Shown: positions 23,174 to 30,740 of the stretch, piece after piece | Layout: every line of letters begins with the position of its first letter | Numbering within the stretch: the stretch's first letter is position 1 | From: an uncultured Oscillospiraceae bacterium | GTDB lineage: Bacteria; Bacillota_A; Clostridia; Oscillospirales; Oscillospiraceae | Assembly (NCBI GenBank): GCA_900754605.1 | Contig: CAAEDK010000198.1 | Span: forward strand, 1 to 30,791 | Direction of reading: 5' to 3' | Length of the DNA: 30,791 bases | Notes under the pieces: model-generated | The model's database searches: none | The model's input: the letters and a program-made list of their open reading frames with translations, nothing else | What the model was told of the DNA's origin: nothing | Translations under genes and position numbers: made by a program

Positions 23174-24086
23174 GGCGGCTGTCCTCACTGGTACTTTCCG
23201 TCACGGCGGATTTTCTGTGCAGCTCCGCTTCCAGTTCCCGCTTTGGCGTATAGCGGTGCAGGTTTTCGTTGACATATTTCGCTGTATGGTACATCAACAC
23301 CCCGCACAGCTGACCCATCAGCCGACAGGCCTCGGCGTCGTCCCGAAGCGTCTTGAATGTGCCGATGGAGCAGCGGTCATTTCCGGACTCGTCAAACTGT
23401 CCCTCAAGGAACAGCTCCACATAGATCCCCTCGCAGCCAAAGTCTATGGTAGATACTGCGGAAAAGGCGTAGTTTGTCAGATAGGAGTCCTTATCCGGAG
23501 ACAGCGGCTCATTTTTGTTGGGGAGATAGTAGTCCCAAATGGGCTCGATCTCCCTCAGATCGCCGTTGGCCCTGGCCCGGTCCAGCACGGCATACAGCAG
23601 CGTGCTTTTCCGGTCCCGCCGGGGAACGGTATAGGGCTCCTCAGCCCGGTTGCGGCAGATCCAGTCCTCTACTGCGCGCTGATCCTCCTCGTGGAACAGC
23701 TTGAGGAACTGGGCGTTTTTTTCGCCCAGCGTGAGATCGTCCTGTTCCATGTACCACGCTGCGCGTCCTAACAGGCTACGATTGTATGTACCGTCACTGC
23801 GCCGGTGTTCAAAGGGACGGTAGTGTTCCATCTCCCGATAGATACGCTCCAGGAGAGCGTCACCGGAAAGCTCATCCGGGATAGATATGCCGCTTTGCAG
23901 GTCCTGCCCACCACAGCGCAGGCACCAGCCGGTCATATACAGAAACCGCTGTGGCTCGTGCTGTTCAAGAGAGGTGTACTCCAGCTTCCAGCCCGTAGGA
24001 ATGAAGTTGCGGCTGTAATGGTCTGTGGCGATCTGGAAACTCCCGCTCTTTGAGGCGGGACAAGTGCAGTTTCGATGCTCATTCAT
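23166..24086 (-). CDS. Zinc-ribbon-like protein, paralogue of the 24889 gene product
   Basis: The product has 306 residues. The N-terminal 70 residues have Cys7, Cys9, Cys55 and Cys58 in CTC...WCLRCGG and share DHYSRNF, LEYTSLEQHEP and LFHEEDQ with the product of 24889-25335 (DHFIRNF, LEYASLDAREP, LFHEEDQ), so the two are paralogues. A C-terminal domain with FSAVSTIDFGCEGIYVELFL and MYHTAKYVNENLHRY is unique to this one. Metal binding is probable, the function is not known. ATG at 24086 overlaps the preceding stop by eight bases. Confidence 0.7.
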   Translation of the reverse strand: MNEHRNCTCPASKSGSFQIATDHYSRNFIPTGWKLEYTSLEQHEPQRFLYMTGWCLRCGGQDLQSGISIPDELSGDALLERIYREMEHYRPFEHRRSDGTYNRSLLGRAAWYMEQDDLTLGEKNAQFLKLFHEEDQRAVEDWICRNRAEEPYTVPRRDRKSTLLYAVLDRARANGDLREIEPIWDYYLPNKNEPLSPDKDSYLTNYAFSAVSTIDFGCEGIYVELFLEGQFDESGNDRCSIGTFKTLRDDAEACRLMGQLCGVLMYHTAKYVNENLHRYTPKRELEAELHRKSAVTESTSEDSRHA

Positions 24087-24369
24087 GGCTATTCTCCTTT
24101 AACAGTCCATTTTTTTGCAGATGGTTTTCCACCGCCTGCGGAGTCTGATACCGCTCCAGCCAGTAGTTTCGTTCCCAGGTCTGCGGAAGCGGGGGATCGA
24201 ACGCCGGCCTGCGGAAATAGACCTTTTCAAATACTTTGATTTTGCGGCCATCGGTAAAGATAGCGATTCTGCAGGGAGTGTCGTGCATCCCCGGGATAAA
24301 GCTATCCAGGATTTTAGCAAGCCGCATGGGTGCTGTCTGCTCACTTGGAGCGGCGGTGTGCTCAGGCAT
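24079..24369 (-). CDS. Small protein of unknown function
   Basis: The product has 96 residues. After a Thr/Pro-rich start come IPGMHDTPCRIAIFTDGRKI and KVFEKVYFRRPAFDPPLPQT, then a helical tail with YQTPQAVENHLQKNG. GGGAGGCG precedes the ATG at 24369, which overlaps the stop of the 24362 gene by eight bases. No family recognised. Confidence 0.65.
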   Translation of the reverse strand: MPEHTAAPSEQTAPMRLAKILDSFIPGMHDTPCRIAIFTDGRKIKVFEKVYFRRPAFDPPLPQTWERNYWLERYQTPQAVENHLQKNGLLKENSHE

Positions 24370-24892
24370 GGTGCGCGCCTCCCTCATGTTCGAGGCCGAA
24401 CACCTTTGCCGGAAGGACGGTACTCTGGCTATAACAGTAGAAGAAATGAGAAGCCAGGCCGTCGTCAATTTCGATCAATTCGCCATTTTTCAGCGGCGTG
24501 CCGTTGAGCACACTCTCCACCGGCTCCTCCTGGAGCGCGTTGTAAAACTGCTCAGCAGTCATGCCCAGTGGAAACTCGCTCTGGAGCTGGTAGTGGTGGG
24601 ACGATGGAAAATACCAATCGTGTTTGTCCGGCTCAAAGTTCAGCCGGTTATCCAGCTCCAGGGCCTCGTGCATCTCGTCCTTGAAGCCGTAGATACGGCA
24701 GACGGGTGTTTTCAGGCGGCGGGGGCACCATTCGGGAGGTCTGCGTTTCAGGTCTTTCTTCCCCAAACGCCTGCCCTTTTTGCCCTTTTTCATGCAGTAG
24801 CAGGTTTCGTTCAGCACAGACCCGACGCTCTTGAAATGCGGGCAGCCGAAACGGCAGTTGGGCTCAGAAAAGGTGATCTTCTTTTTCTTCAT
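24362..24892 (-). CDS. Basic Cys-rich protein of unknown function
   Basis: The product has 176 residues. The first 70 residues hold Cys13, Cys17, Cys31, Cys33, Cys56 and Cys65 among many Lys/Arg (KKGKKGRRLGKKDLKRR), suggesting a zinc-stabilised, nucleic-acid-binding domain. The rest contains WYFPSSHHYQLQSEFPLGM and a segment ending DGLASHFFYCYSQSTVLPAK. Start 24892 forms an ATGA overlap with the 24889 gene. The upstream extension of the frame lies on that gene and is not used. No family recognised. Confidence 0.65.
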   Translation of the reverse strand: MKKKKITFSEPNCRFGCPHFKSVGSVLNETCYCMKKGKKGRRLGKKDLKRRPPEWCPRRLKTPVCRIYGFKDEMHEALELDNRLNFEPDKHDWYFPSSHHYQLQSEFPLGMTAEQFYNALQEEPVESVLNGTPLKNGELIEIDDGLASHFFYCYSQSTVLPAKVFGLEHEGGAHHA

Positions 24893-25335
24893 CTCTCCGT
24901 ACCCCCGCTTCCGTCGCCGCAGCACAGCTCCATAAGATGCCAGCCTTCTGGCTCCGAGAGCCATTGCTTTGCAAAGGCTTGGTCCTCCTCGTGAAACAGC
25001 GTCGGAAACACTTCCCGAAAGCTGCTCGTTCCGGCCGGAAGAGGATACCCGAACTGCTGGAACGCCAGACCGGCCAAAAGGCAGATTGTCGGCATCAGTT
25101 CTCTGACTGTTTTTTCGGGTGGCAGTGTTGTGCCGTCGCACATACGGCCCCCGCACACGCGGCACCGGCCGATTCTGCACACACGGACAGGCTCCCTTGC
25201 GTCCAGGGAAGCGTACTCCAGTTCTACATGGAGAAATTCAAAGTTTCGGATGAAGTGGTCGATTTCCACATCGAAATCTTCATCGGGCCAGTCGATGCAC
25301 CGGCAGAGCTGATCTTTCTTTTGACAAGTTGGCAT
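24889..25335 (-). CDS. Short zinc-ribbon-like protein, paralogue of the 23166 gene product
   Basis: The product has 148 residues. Cys4, Cys11, Cys13, Cys53, Cys58 and Cys61 (CRC, RCRVCGG) and the segments DHFIRNF, LEYASLDAREP and LFHEEDQ match the N-terminal part of the 306-residue protein at 23166. It lacks that protein's C-terminal domain and ends GDGSGGTER. AAGGAGG precedes the ATG at 25335, which overlaps the stop of the zinc-finger gene by one base. Function unknown. Confidence 0.68.
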   Translation of the reverse strand: MPTCQKKDQLCRCIDWPDEDFDVEIDHFIRNFEFLHVELEYASLDAREPVRVCRIGRCRVCGGRMCDGTTLPPEKTVRELMPTICLLAGLAFQQFGYPLPAGTSSFREVFPTLFHEEDQAFAKQWLSEPEGWHLMELCCGDGSGGTER

Positions 25336-25712
25336 TATGCCGCCTCCTTTTTGTGTTTGCCGTATTTCCGGCACAGTCGGATCACCTGTTCGCATTCGTC
25401 CATTTCCATCATGCCGATGTGGGTTTCGTGTTCCTTCAGGTGAAGATTTTGCGCCAGCCAGCGGTAGGCCGCGCTCCGCGTCCAGCCCTGCTCCCGCCAA
25501 AAGCGGTCGAAGATCCGATGTGTCTCCTGACGCTTTAGCCGCAGGACCGTGTTGGCTACTTTCCCCATTGGGCTTCCGTCGGGGTAACAGCCTACATAGG
25601 CGTTGCAGTTGACGCACAGATAAATCGGCTCGCTGCCTTTGGGGTAGAGCGCCCGGGTCGTGGACTTGATGATTTTTCCGCCGCAGTAGCGGCAGATCGT
25701 GGGAATTTTCAT
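25335..25712 (-). CDS. DUF3268-type zinc-finger-containing protein
   Basis: The product has 125 residues. ICRYCGGKI (Cys7, Cys10) and YLCVNCNAYVGC (Cys33, Cys36, Cys42) form the zinc finger. The remainder, PMGKVANTVLRLKRQETHRI, then AAYRWLAQNL and ETHIGMMEMDECEQVI, follows the DUF3268 pattern found in Firmicute integrative elements and phages. Exact function is unknown, and nucleic-acid binding is plausible. It sits directly after the sliding clamp gene. GGAGGC lies rather far (13 bases) from the ATG. Confidence 0.8.
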   Translation of the reverse strand: MKIPTICRYCGGKIIKSTTRALYPKGSEPIYLCVNCNAYVGCYPDGSPMGKVANTVLRLKRQETHRIFDRFWREQGWTRSAAYRWLAQNLHLKEHETHIGMMEMDECEQVIRLCRKYGKHKKEAA

Positions 25713-25736
25713 ATAGGCATGGATCGCCTCCGTTTC

Positions 25737-26849
25737 TTACGCCGCCTTGCCGGTTTCAGCCGCCTGAACAGGCGCCCTCATGGGAGACTGCACATACCGG
25801 GTGGAGCCGGAACGGACCACGAGAAGGCCGAATTTGTCAAATTCCAGCGTGATCTTCTCCTTCTCCAGGCGCAAATACTCTAGCAGTTTCCTGGAGTTGT
25901 AGTAAAATGGCTGTTTGGGTGCATTGAGCACCAGGGCCTTGACCGGGGCGGAAGATCTGCCGCAGGCGCTTTCGGCGCTTACCGTAATCTCATGCTCACC
26001 AAAGGTAAGCTCGACCCGGTGGTTGCTTTCCGAGACGGACTCTGCGACCTCAAGGGCGCGGATAAACTCGGCGGCATCCAGATGGACGGAGTATTGGCAC
26101 TTGAACTGCTCAAAAATACCGCTGGTATTCGGGAATTTCCCTTCCACCAGCCGGGCGGAAAAGAGCAAGGTGCCGCTCCAGAACACCAGGCTTTTCCCAG
26201 TCACCCCCATCTCGTAAACATCGCTGTCATTTGAGAGGGAGGCCAGGACTTTGAGAGATCGGGCAGGCAGCAGCAGCTCGATCTGCCCTTTGCACTGCTT
26301 ATCGCCATCTGCCTCCATGATGCAAAAGCCATTTGAGGCGGACGCTTTCAGTCCGTCCGGTCCGACATGGAGCCGGACGCATTTCATGGGCGGCGAGGGC
26401 ACCCCATCTTCCGCAACGGCGAACAGTGTATTGCGCGCCAGCGAACGAAGCCCGCTGACAGGCAGGGTGTCGTCCGGAAAGGGGAGCTCCGGCATGGGGT
26501 ACTTGTCCCCGGAGAGCGCGGACAGGCGAAATCGTGCGTGCCCGGAGCGAATGGTCAGCTGGCCGGGATGTTCCGTCTCCAGGTCCACATCCTGTTCGGG
26601 AAGGCTGGCTATGGCCGCGGGGAATAAGGCGGCGCTGATGACAACGCTTCCGGACTGTTCCACAGAGGCGCCCATGGAGGCGCGGATCACGATTTCGTAG
26701 TTGGTAGCGGTCAGCGTGAGCATGGACCTTCGGCTGTCCGCCTCTACATGAATGCCCAGGACTGCCTCTGAGGTTGCGGTTTTCGGCGCCGCCTTTGCGG
26801 TCTGGGCGGCGATGGCAAGGAGTTCATCGCGTTTGACATGAACGAGCAT
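25737..26849 (-). CDS. dnaN: DnaN-like DNA polymerase III beta sliding clamp (element-borne)
   Basis: The product has 370 residues, the usual size for a three-domain beta clamp. MLVHVKRDELLAIAAQTAKA opens domain 1, FRLSALSGDKYPMPELPF marks the domain 1 to 2 region, LLLPARSLKVLASLSND lies in domain 2, LFSARLVEGKFPNTSGIF at the domain 2-3 border, and YVQSPMRAP near the end corresponds to the YLLMPMR tail of bacterial DnaN. It should encircle DNA and tether polymerases or other proteins. No dnaA, gyrB or recF is near, so it is not the chromosomal dnaN locus. GGGGAGGAG precedes the ATG at 26849. The helicase encoded 5' in the operon carries a clamp-binding motif. Confidence 0.85.
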   Translation of the reverse strand: MLVHVKRDELLAIAAQTAKAAPKTATSEAVLGIHVEADSRRSMLTLTATNYEIVIRASMGASVEQSGSVVISAALFPAAIASLPEQDVDLETEHPGQLTIRSGHARFRLSALSGDKYPMPELPFPDDTLPVSGLRSLARNTLFAVAEDGVPSPPMKCVRLHVGPDGLKASASNGFCIMEADGDKQCKGQIELLLPARSLKVLASLSNDSDVYEMGVTGKSLVFWSGTLLFSARLVEGKFPNTSGIFEQFKCQYSVHLDAAEFIRALEVAESVSESNHRVELTFGEHEITVSAESACGRSSAPVKALVLNAPKQPFYYNSRKLLEYLRLEKEKITLEFDKFGLLVVRSGSTRYVQSPMRAPVQAAETGKAA

Positions 26850-26850
26850 T

Positions 26851-27339
26851 TCAGCACTCCTCCCCACAATCAGCGGCGGTGGGCGGGACGATGTTTGCCT
26901 TGGAACTGCCCGCACGCGGAATCATCTCGCAGATCCCATTGTCGTGGAAAATGATGTGCTCGGCGCTCTCAAGAGCCTGCCGGGGGAACGGCAAAACCGT
27001 TTCCTCTGGGACCCACTGAGGGTATGCACGGGCAAGGCCGTCCAGTGTCCGGTATTTTGCCAGCGTGAGCTTTACCAGTTCCTCAATCAGAGGGCGCCAG
27101 CGGCCGACGCTCTCCGGTGTGTTCTCCTTGTAGGGAAACTCCTGGATGAGAACATCGTTGTACCGGATTTCAGGCGTTCGGATAAAGTCGGCACGCGTGA
27201 CGGCGCATATCTGGTCGTCGCCCACGGCCCAAACAATTTCCCCGGTCTCCGTGTCTACGGCCTGGATCAGCAGGTAGCGGCGGTGGTCCGGGGAGGAAGC
27301 GCACGCTTCCTCCTTGATTTCAAAAGGATTATCATTCAT
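26851..27339 (-). CDS. Protein of unknown function between helicase and clamp genes
   Basis: The product has 162 residues. It contains RRYLLIQAVDTETGEIVWAV, then CAVTRADFIRTPEIRYNDVL, a helical middle VGRWRPLIEELVKLTLAKY and HIIFHDNGICEMIPR. It looks like a small alpha/beta protein without a recognised motif. AAAGGAG precedes the ATG, and the clamp start lies one base past its stop, so the two are coupled. Confidence 0.7.
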   Translation of the reverse strand: MNDNPFEIKEEACASSPDHRRYLLIQAVDTETGEIVWAVGDDQICAVTRADFIRTPEIRYNDVLIQEFPYKENTPESVGRWRPLIEELVKLTLAKYRTLDGLARAYPQWVPEETVLPFPRQALESAEHIIFHDNGICEMIPRAGSSKANIVPPTAADCGEEC

Positions 27340-27352
27340 AGGTCATTCTCCT

Positions 27353-30300
27353 TTATGCAATTTTGAACAGCGGGATCTGGTCCTCACTGATCACAGCCTT
27401 GGCCGACTTGCGCTTTGCGTGGGGCTTGACTGCGGCCTTCGGCATAGGTGTCGAAACAGGTGTTGCCGCGATAACCGGCTTTGGCGTCTGGAGCGGGACT
27501 GGATTTCCAAAGGTGAATTCCACGATTGGCTCATTGACTGCTTTCTTTACCAGTACCGTTTCATCCTGGGCGGTGGGGGCCTCCGCGAAAATAGACCATG
27601 CGGCGGCCTGAGGTTTGAGATTTGCCATGCGCTTGAACATGGCGGAAACATCCTCCACGCTGTCCTTGATGCCAAGCATCAGCTCCTTGGCCATCAGGGT
27701 GGTCATATCCTCGCACTCGGACATGGCGGCAAGGCCCTCCTCTGAGAACGAGCCCTCGATAATTCCCGCCACAGCCAGCTTGGAGGCCATGAGCTTGATC
27801 GCCTTGTGCTGCATGGTGTCCCGATAGTAAAACATATAGACCTCTACCCGCGGGGCAGTCTGGTTGATCCGCCAGCTCCGCCGGCTGGCCTGCCTCAGTG
27901 TGAACAGCTTATAGCCGGTGTCATAAAAGATCAGCGTGGTAAAAGCGTTCAGGTCAAGGCCCGTTTGCACAAGGGTCGGATTTGCAATCAGGACCTGGAG
28001 CCCGGCGCTGAGCCGGTCCGCTACCCATTGCTCCCGCTTTGCCGGTTTGACCTTGGCCGGCATAATGATGGTGTTCCACCCACGGGCGGTTAGCAGCGTT
28101 TGAAGCCTCATCTGGCTGTCCAGCCGCGTCCAGTTGGTGTAGATGAGCACCTTTTCCCCTGCGGCAATCTTCCGCTCCACGATATTCAGCACCTCTTCAT
28201 CCTTAGGGAGGATTGTACCGGGAGCCACTGTGTCTTCCGGTGTTACAATCGGGTGGCCGTCCAAAGGATGATAAACGGGCTTTTGCTCATAGGGCTGATC
28301 CGGGTAGGCGGTCAGAAGATTGAGATAGGCGGACAAAATTTTCTTTGCGGCCTTTTTGTCATTTTTCAGGACAAATTTGAGTTCTTTTTCGATTTCCTTG
28401 TACTCTGCTTCCACCGCTGCGGGCATCTTCAGCGCAACAGGGATCTCCTCGTGCTCCGGCAGGTCCTTGCCCATGTCGGTCAGGGAAAGAAACGCGGCCT
28501 TGTCCAGCAGGAAGCGGGAATAGACCAGCGGCGAGACGCCCGGCAGAAGCCGGGAGTTCTTCTTGCTCTGCACGGTACGGCGGTTGGAATTGTATTCCGG
28601 CTCCTGTTCCACATAGGTGTTCTGGATCACGCCGTACTCCGCATCAAATTTGGAGGGATTTTCATACCGTTTGTTGTCCTTGCGCATCTGTGCGGGGCAG
28701 ATCCGGTAGAGGAGATGGAATATCCCCGAGCTGTACCCGTTGATCAGGGTGGCGGTCATGCCTACCACCTTTTTTGCCGTGCCGTAGAGCTCGGCCATGG
28801 CTTCTCCCTGGCCCGACTTATTGGAGTATTCGTGAAGTTCATCCACAATCAGGCCATAGATTTTGCCTTTGTACTTGCGTTTGATGTAGGAGCTCAGCGC
28901 ATAAGCGCGGTAAGCGCCTCTGGCCGGAAAGCAGGCGTCCGGGTGGTCTTGAATCTCATAGAGCTTCTGGAGCTGACCCTCTCCGCCGGCTTTTTTGAAG
29001 TGCTCATAGACCAGCGGGCGGTAAACAAAGCCGTAATCCCCGATCTTGGCCCACTTTTTCTGCCTACGCCAGGCATCCGGATTCAGGGCTGACCACAGAG
29101 GGGCGCCGCAGGCGGCGCATTTGTGATTGCCGCTGTGCTCCCGCCGAAAATAGTAGGACTTGGCCGGGACCCGATAGGATACGCCGTCCTGTGTAAATTC
29201 GGCCATGACCACGGCGCCGCACTCCGGGCAGCAGAACACCGGCTTGTGCGGGTTGCCGTCTATGTCCGCCCCATCGTGAAGCGGAGGATTGCGCTCAATG
29301 GGAAGCGCCTCGCGATTCCACGGCCGGTAAATGACCGCCGGGGCCCTCATGTAGCCATCCCGGGCCTTTTCCTTGGAGAGGACGGCGAAACAGAATTTGT
29401 TCCCCCGCTCAAACATCTGGTACAGGTGATCCAGCTCCGCAGGGGTATGGACTACGGCGGCGAAGGCATTCGGTACGGTCTCCTCCAGTTCACGCACCCA
29501 TTTCTCGGTTACATGGGAGGGGCACAGGATCAGGTTAAAAGTCTTGCTCACCTTGACGGACATCTGGTGGGAAAGAAGTCCCGCAGCCGTTGCGGCGATG
29601 GATACCGCTCCAATCTTAGATTTTCCAGAGCCGCATTCTGCCACAATGAGCCCCACCTTGCTCCGCTCCAGCTGGCGCTTGATGGCCTCTGCCACCGCAA
29701 GCTGGGCGTCGTAGAGGGGATAGCCGGCGTGATCCTCAATGTACTGGTTGATTGCCAGCACTTCCGGGGACAGAGATTCCGTTGCAGGGTCAAAGAGCGG
29801 TACGAACAGCTTCTTGATCCGCTCCGCCACGGTAACGCCGAAGGTATTGAGGTATTCCGTGATAGAGTTGATTTCGTCCAGCGGGTTTAGGCCGACGGTC
29901 GCACCCGGAATGGAGATCGCTCCGCTTTTGAGTCCATCCTCCATGACCGCGACGATGTTTTTGTCCTTCTCCTCACAGCGCAGAAGCCACGCCTCCAGCT
30001 TACGGGACAGGGACTTGACCTGAAGTGGCCGCAGGATATTCCTCTTTTGCAGTTCCGTGAGGACATAATCCTGGTACTCCGGGATCATGGGAACGGCGGT
30101 CTTTTGGTCCACCGCGTCGAACAACTCCCGGCGTTCCCCCGGTGTGCAGAAAATGTAGGTATTGCGCGGCGGGAGATCCTGCTGGATTTGATCGTCGTCC
30201 TCGTCGTTCTTGTCCTTGTCCGGCTCATCCTTGTCGCCAGCATTCTGTTTGGCGGATTGGCCGTCATCCTCTGCGATCAGGGTAGCCTCTGCGTACACTC

Positions 30301-30562
30301 CGTCATGGCTAAGTTCCCGGCGGTACTGCCTGGTGAGGGTTTTCAAGGAGTAGGTGTCTTTACCGTCCTCGATTTCGATGGTAGCCCCGCCATAAATTGC
30401 GTCTGCGAGTCCCTGCACACGCTCCGGGTAGCCGCCAAACCGCAAAGCGGTAAGGGTCGGCGTGGGTTTGGTGTCCCATACTACGGTGTCGGCGTAGCAG
30501 AGGAGGCGGATTTGGCTTTTGGGGTCGTAGTAGGTGACCTTCATCAGTTTGCTTGTGCTCAT
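27353..30562 (-). CDS. Large SNF2/DEAH-like helicase with a zinc ribbon and C-terminal clamp-binding motif
   Basis: The product has 1069 residues. Helicase motifs appear in order: Walker A ECGSGKS (309-315), DELH (574-577), GMTATL (601-606), LVQTGLDLNAF (864-874) and QASRRSWRINQ (891-901). A four-Cys zinc ribbon (Cys445, Cys448, Cys482, Cys485) is inserted between motif I and motif II. An acidic linker lies at about 98-130. The last nine residues, DQIPLFKIA, contain QIPLF, which fits the beta-clamp-binding consensus QLxLF. It should be an ATP-driven DNA translocase or helicase. It is the first gene of the operon. AAAGGAG lies 11 bases before the ATG. An out-of-frame ATG at 30566 shares the site. 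An in-frame ATG at 30544 is an alternative. Confidence 0.88.
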   Translation of the reverse strand: MSTSKLMKVTYYDPKSQIRLLCYADTVVWDTKPTPTLTALRFGGYPERVQGLADAIYGGATIEIEDGKDTYSLKTLTRQYRRELSHDGVYAEATLIAEDDGQSAKQNAGDKDEPDKDKNDEDDDQIQQDLPPRNTYIFCTPGERRELFDAVDQKTAVPMIPEYQDYVLTELQKRNILRPLQVKSLSRKLEAWLLRCEEKDKNIVAVMEDGLKSGAISIPGATVGLNPLDEINSITEYLNTFGVTVAERIKKLFVPLFDPATESLSPEVLAINQYIEDHAGYPLYDAQLAVAEAIKRQLERSKVGLIVAECGSGKSKIGAVSIAATAAGLLSHQMSVKVSKTFNLILCPSHVTEKWVRELEETVPNAFAAVVHTPAELDHLYQMFERGNKFCFAVLSKEKARDGYMRAPAVIYRPWNREALPIERNPPLHDGADIDGNPHKPVFCCPECGAVVMAEFTQDGVSYRVPAKSYYFRREHSGNHKCAACGAPLWSALNPDAWRRQKKWAKIGDYGFVYRPLVYEHFKKAGGEGQLQKLYEIQDHPDACFPARGAYRAYALSSYIKRKYKGKIYGLIVDELHEYSNKSGQGEAMAELYGTAKKVVGMTATLINGYSSGIFHLLYRICPAQMRKDNKRYENPSKFDAEYGVIQNTYVEQEPEYNSNRRTVQSKKNSRLLPGVSPLVYSRFLLDKAAFLSLTDMGKDLPEHEEIPVALKMPAAVEAEYKEIEKELKFVLKNDKKAAKKILSAYLNLLTAYPDQPYEQKPVYHPLDGHPIVTPEDTVAPGTILPKDEEVLNIVERKIAAGEKVLIYTNWTRLDSQMRLQTLLTARGWNTIIMPAKVKPAKREQWVADRLSAGLQVLIANPTLVQTGLDLNAFTTLIFYDTGYKLFTLRQASRRSWRINQTAPRVEVYMFYYRDTMQHKAIKLMASKLAVAGIIEGSFSEEGLAAMSECEDMTTLMAKELMLGIKDSVEDVSAMFKRMANLKPQAAAWSIFAEAPTAQDETVLVKKAVNEPIVEFTFGNPVPLQTPKPVIAATPVSTPMPKAAVKPHAKRKSAKAVISEDQIPLFKIA

Positions 30563-30591
30563 TCATGGTCTGTCTCCTTTCTGTGTTTGAT

Positions 30592-30643
30592 GCACAAAAA
30601 AAGCCGCAGCCACCCCTGAATGGGGCAACTGCGGTTTTTGTGC
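30592..30643 (-). terminator. Strong hairpin terminator or attenuator before the long operon
   Basis: On the minus strand GCACAAAAACCGCAG pairs with CTGCGGCTTTTTTTGTGC around an inner GCCCC/GGGGT stem, giving a long stem and a seven-T run. It ends only about 25 bp before the helicase start, too close for a separate promoter downstream of it. It is also T-rich in the other direction. Confidence 0.75.
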
Positions 30644-30655
30644 GTGGTCGGTCCG

Positions 30656-30740
30656 GTATTTAGGTTCTGACAAGTCTCCGCTCGGGGCGCATTGGCCCCT
30701 CGCGGGTAAAAATCTGACCTACAAAATCTGACCTAAATAC
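30656..30740. repeat. Cluster of inverted and direct repeats upstream of the operon
   Basis: GTATTTAGGT (30656-30665) and ACCTAAATAC (30731-30740) are a perfect 10-bp inverted repeat. Within it AAAATCTGACCT occurs twice, 14 bp apart (at about 30709-30720 and 30723-30734), and GGGGCGCATTGGCCCC forms a further dyad. The arrangement suggests a regulator-binding or replication/processing site. No protein gene is seen from 30644 to the end. Confidence 0.55.

Noticed and set aside
25737..26849. Chromosomal replication-origin locus, because of dnaN
   Set aside because: No dnaA, recF, gyrase genes or DnaA boxes are nearby. The clamp gene is embedded in an accessory-type operon.
28100..29092. 330-residue plus-strand frame opposite the helicase
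   Set aside because: It has no ribosome site or recognisable motif. The opposite strand encodes the helicase core.
30360..30566. 68-residue frame starting at the ATG nearest the AAAGGAG site
   Set aside because: It lies wholly inside the helicase gene in another frame and its sequence is not protein-like. The four-base-later ATG opens the 1069-residue helicase.
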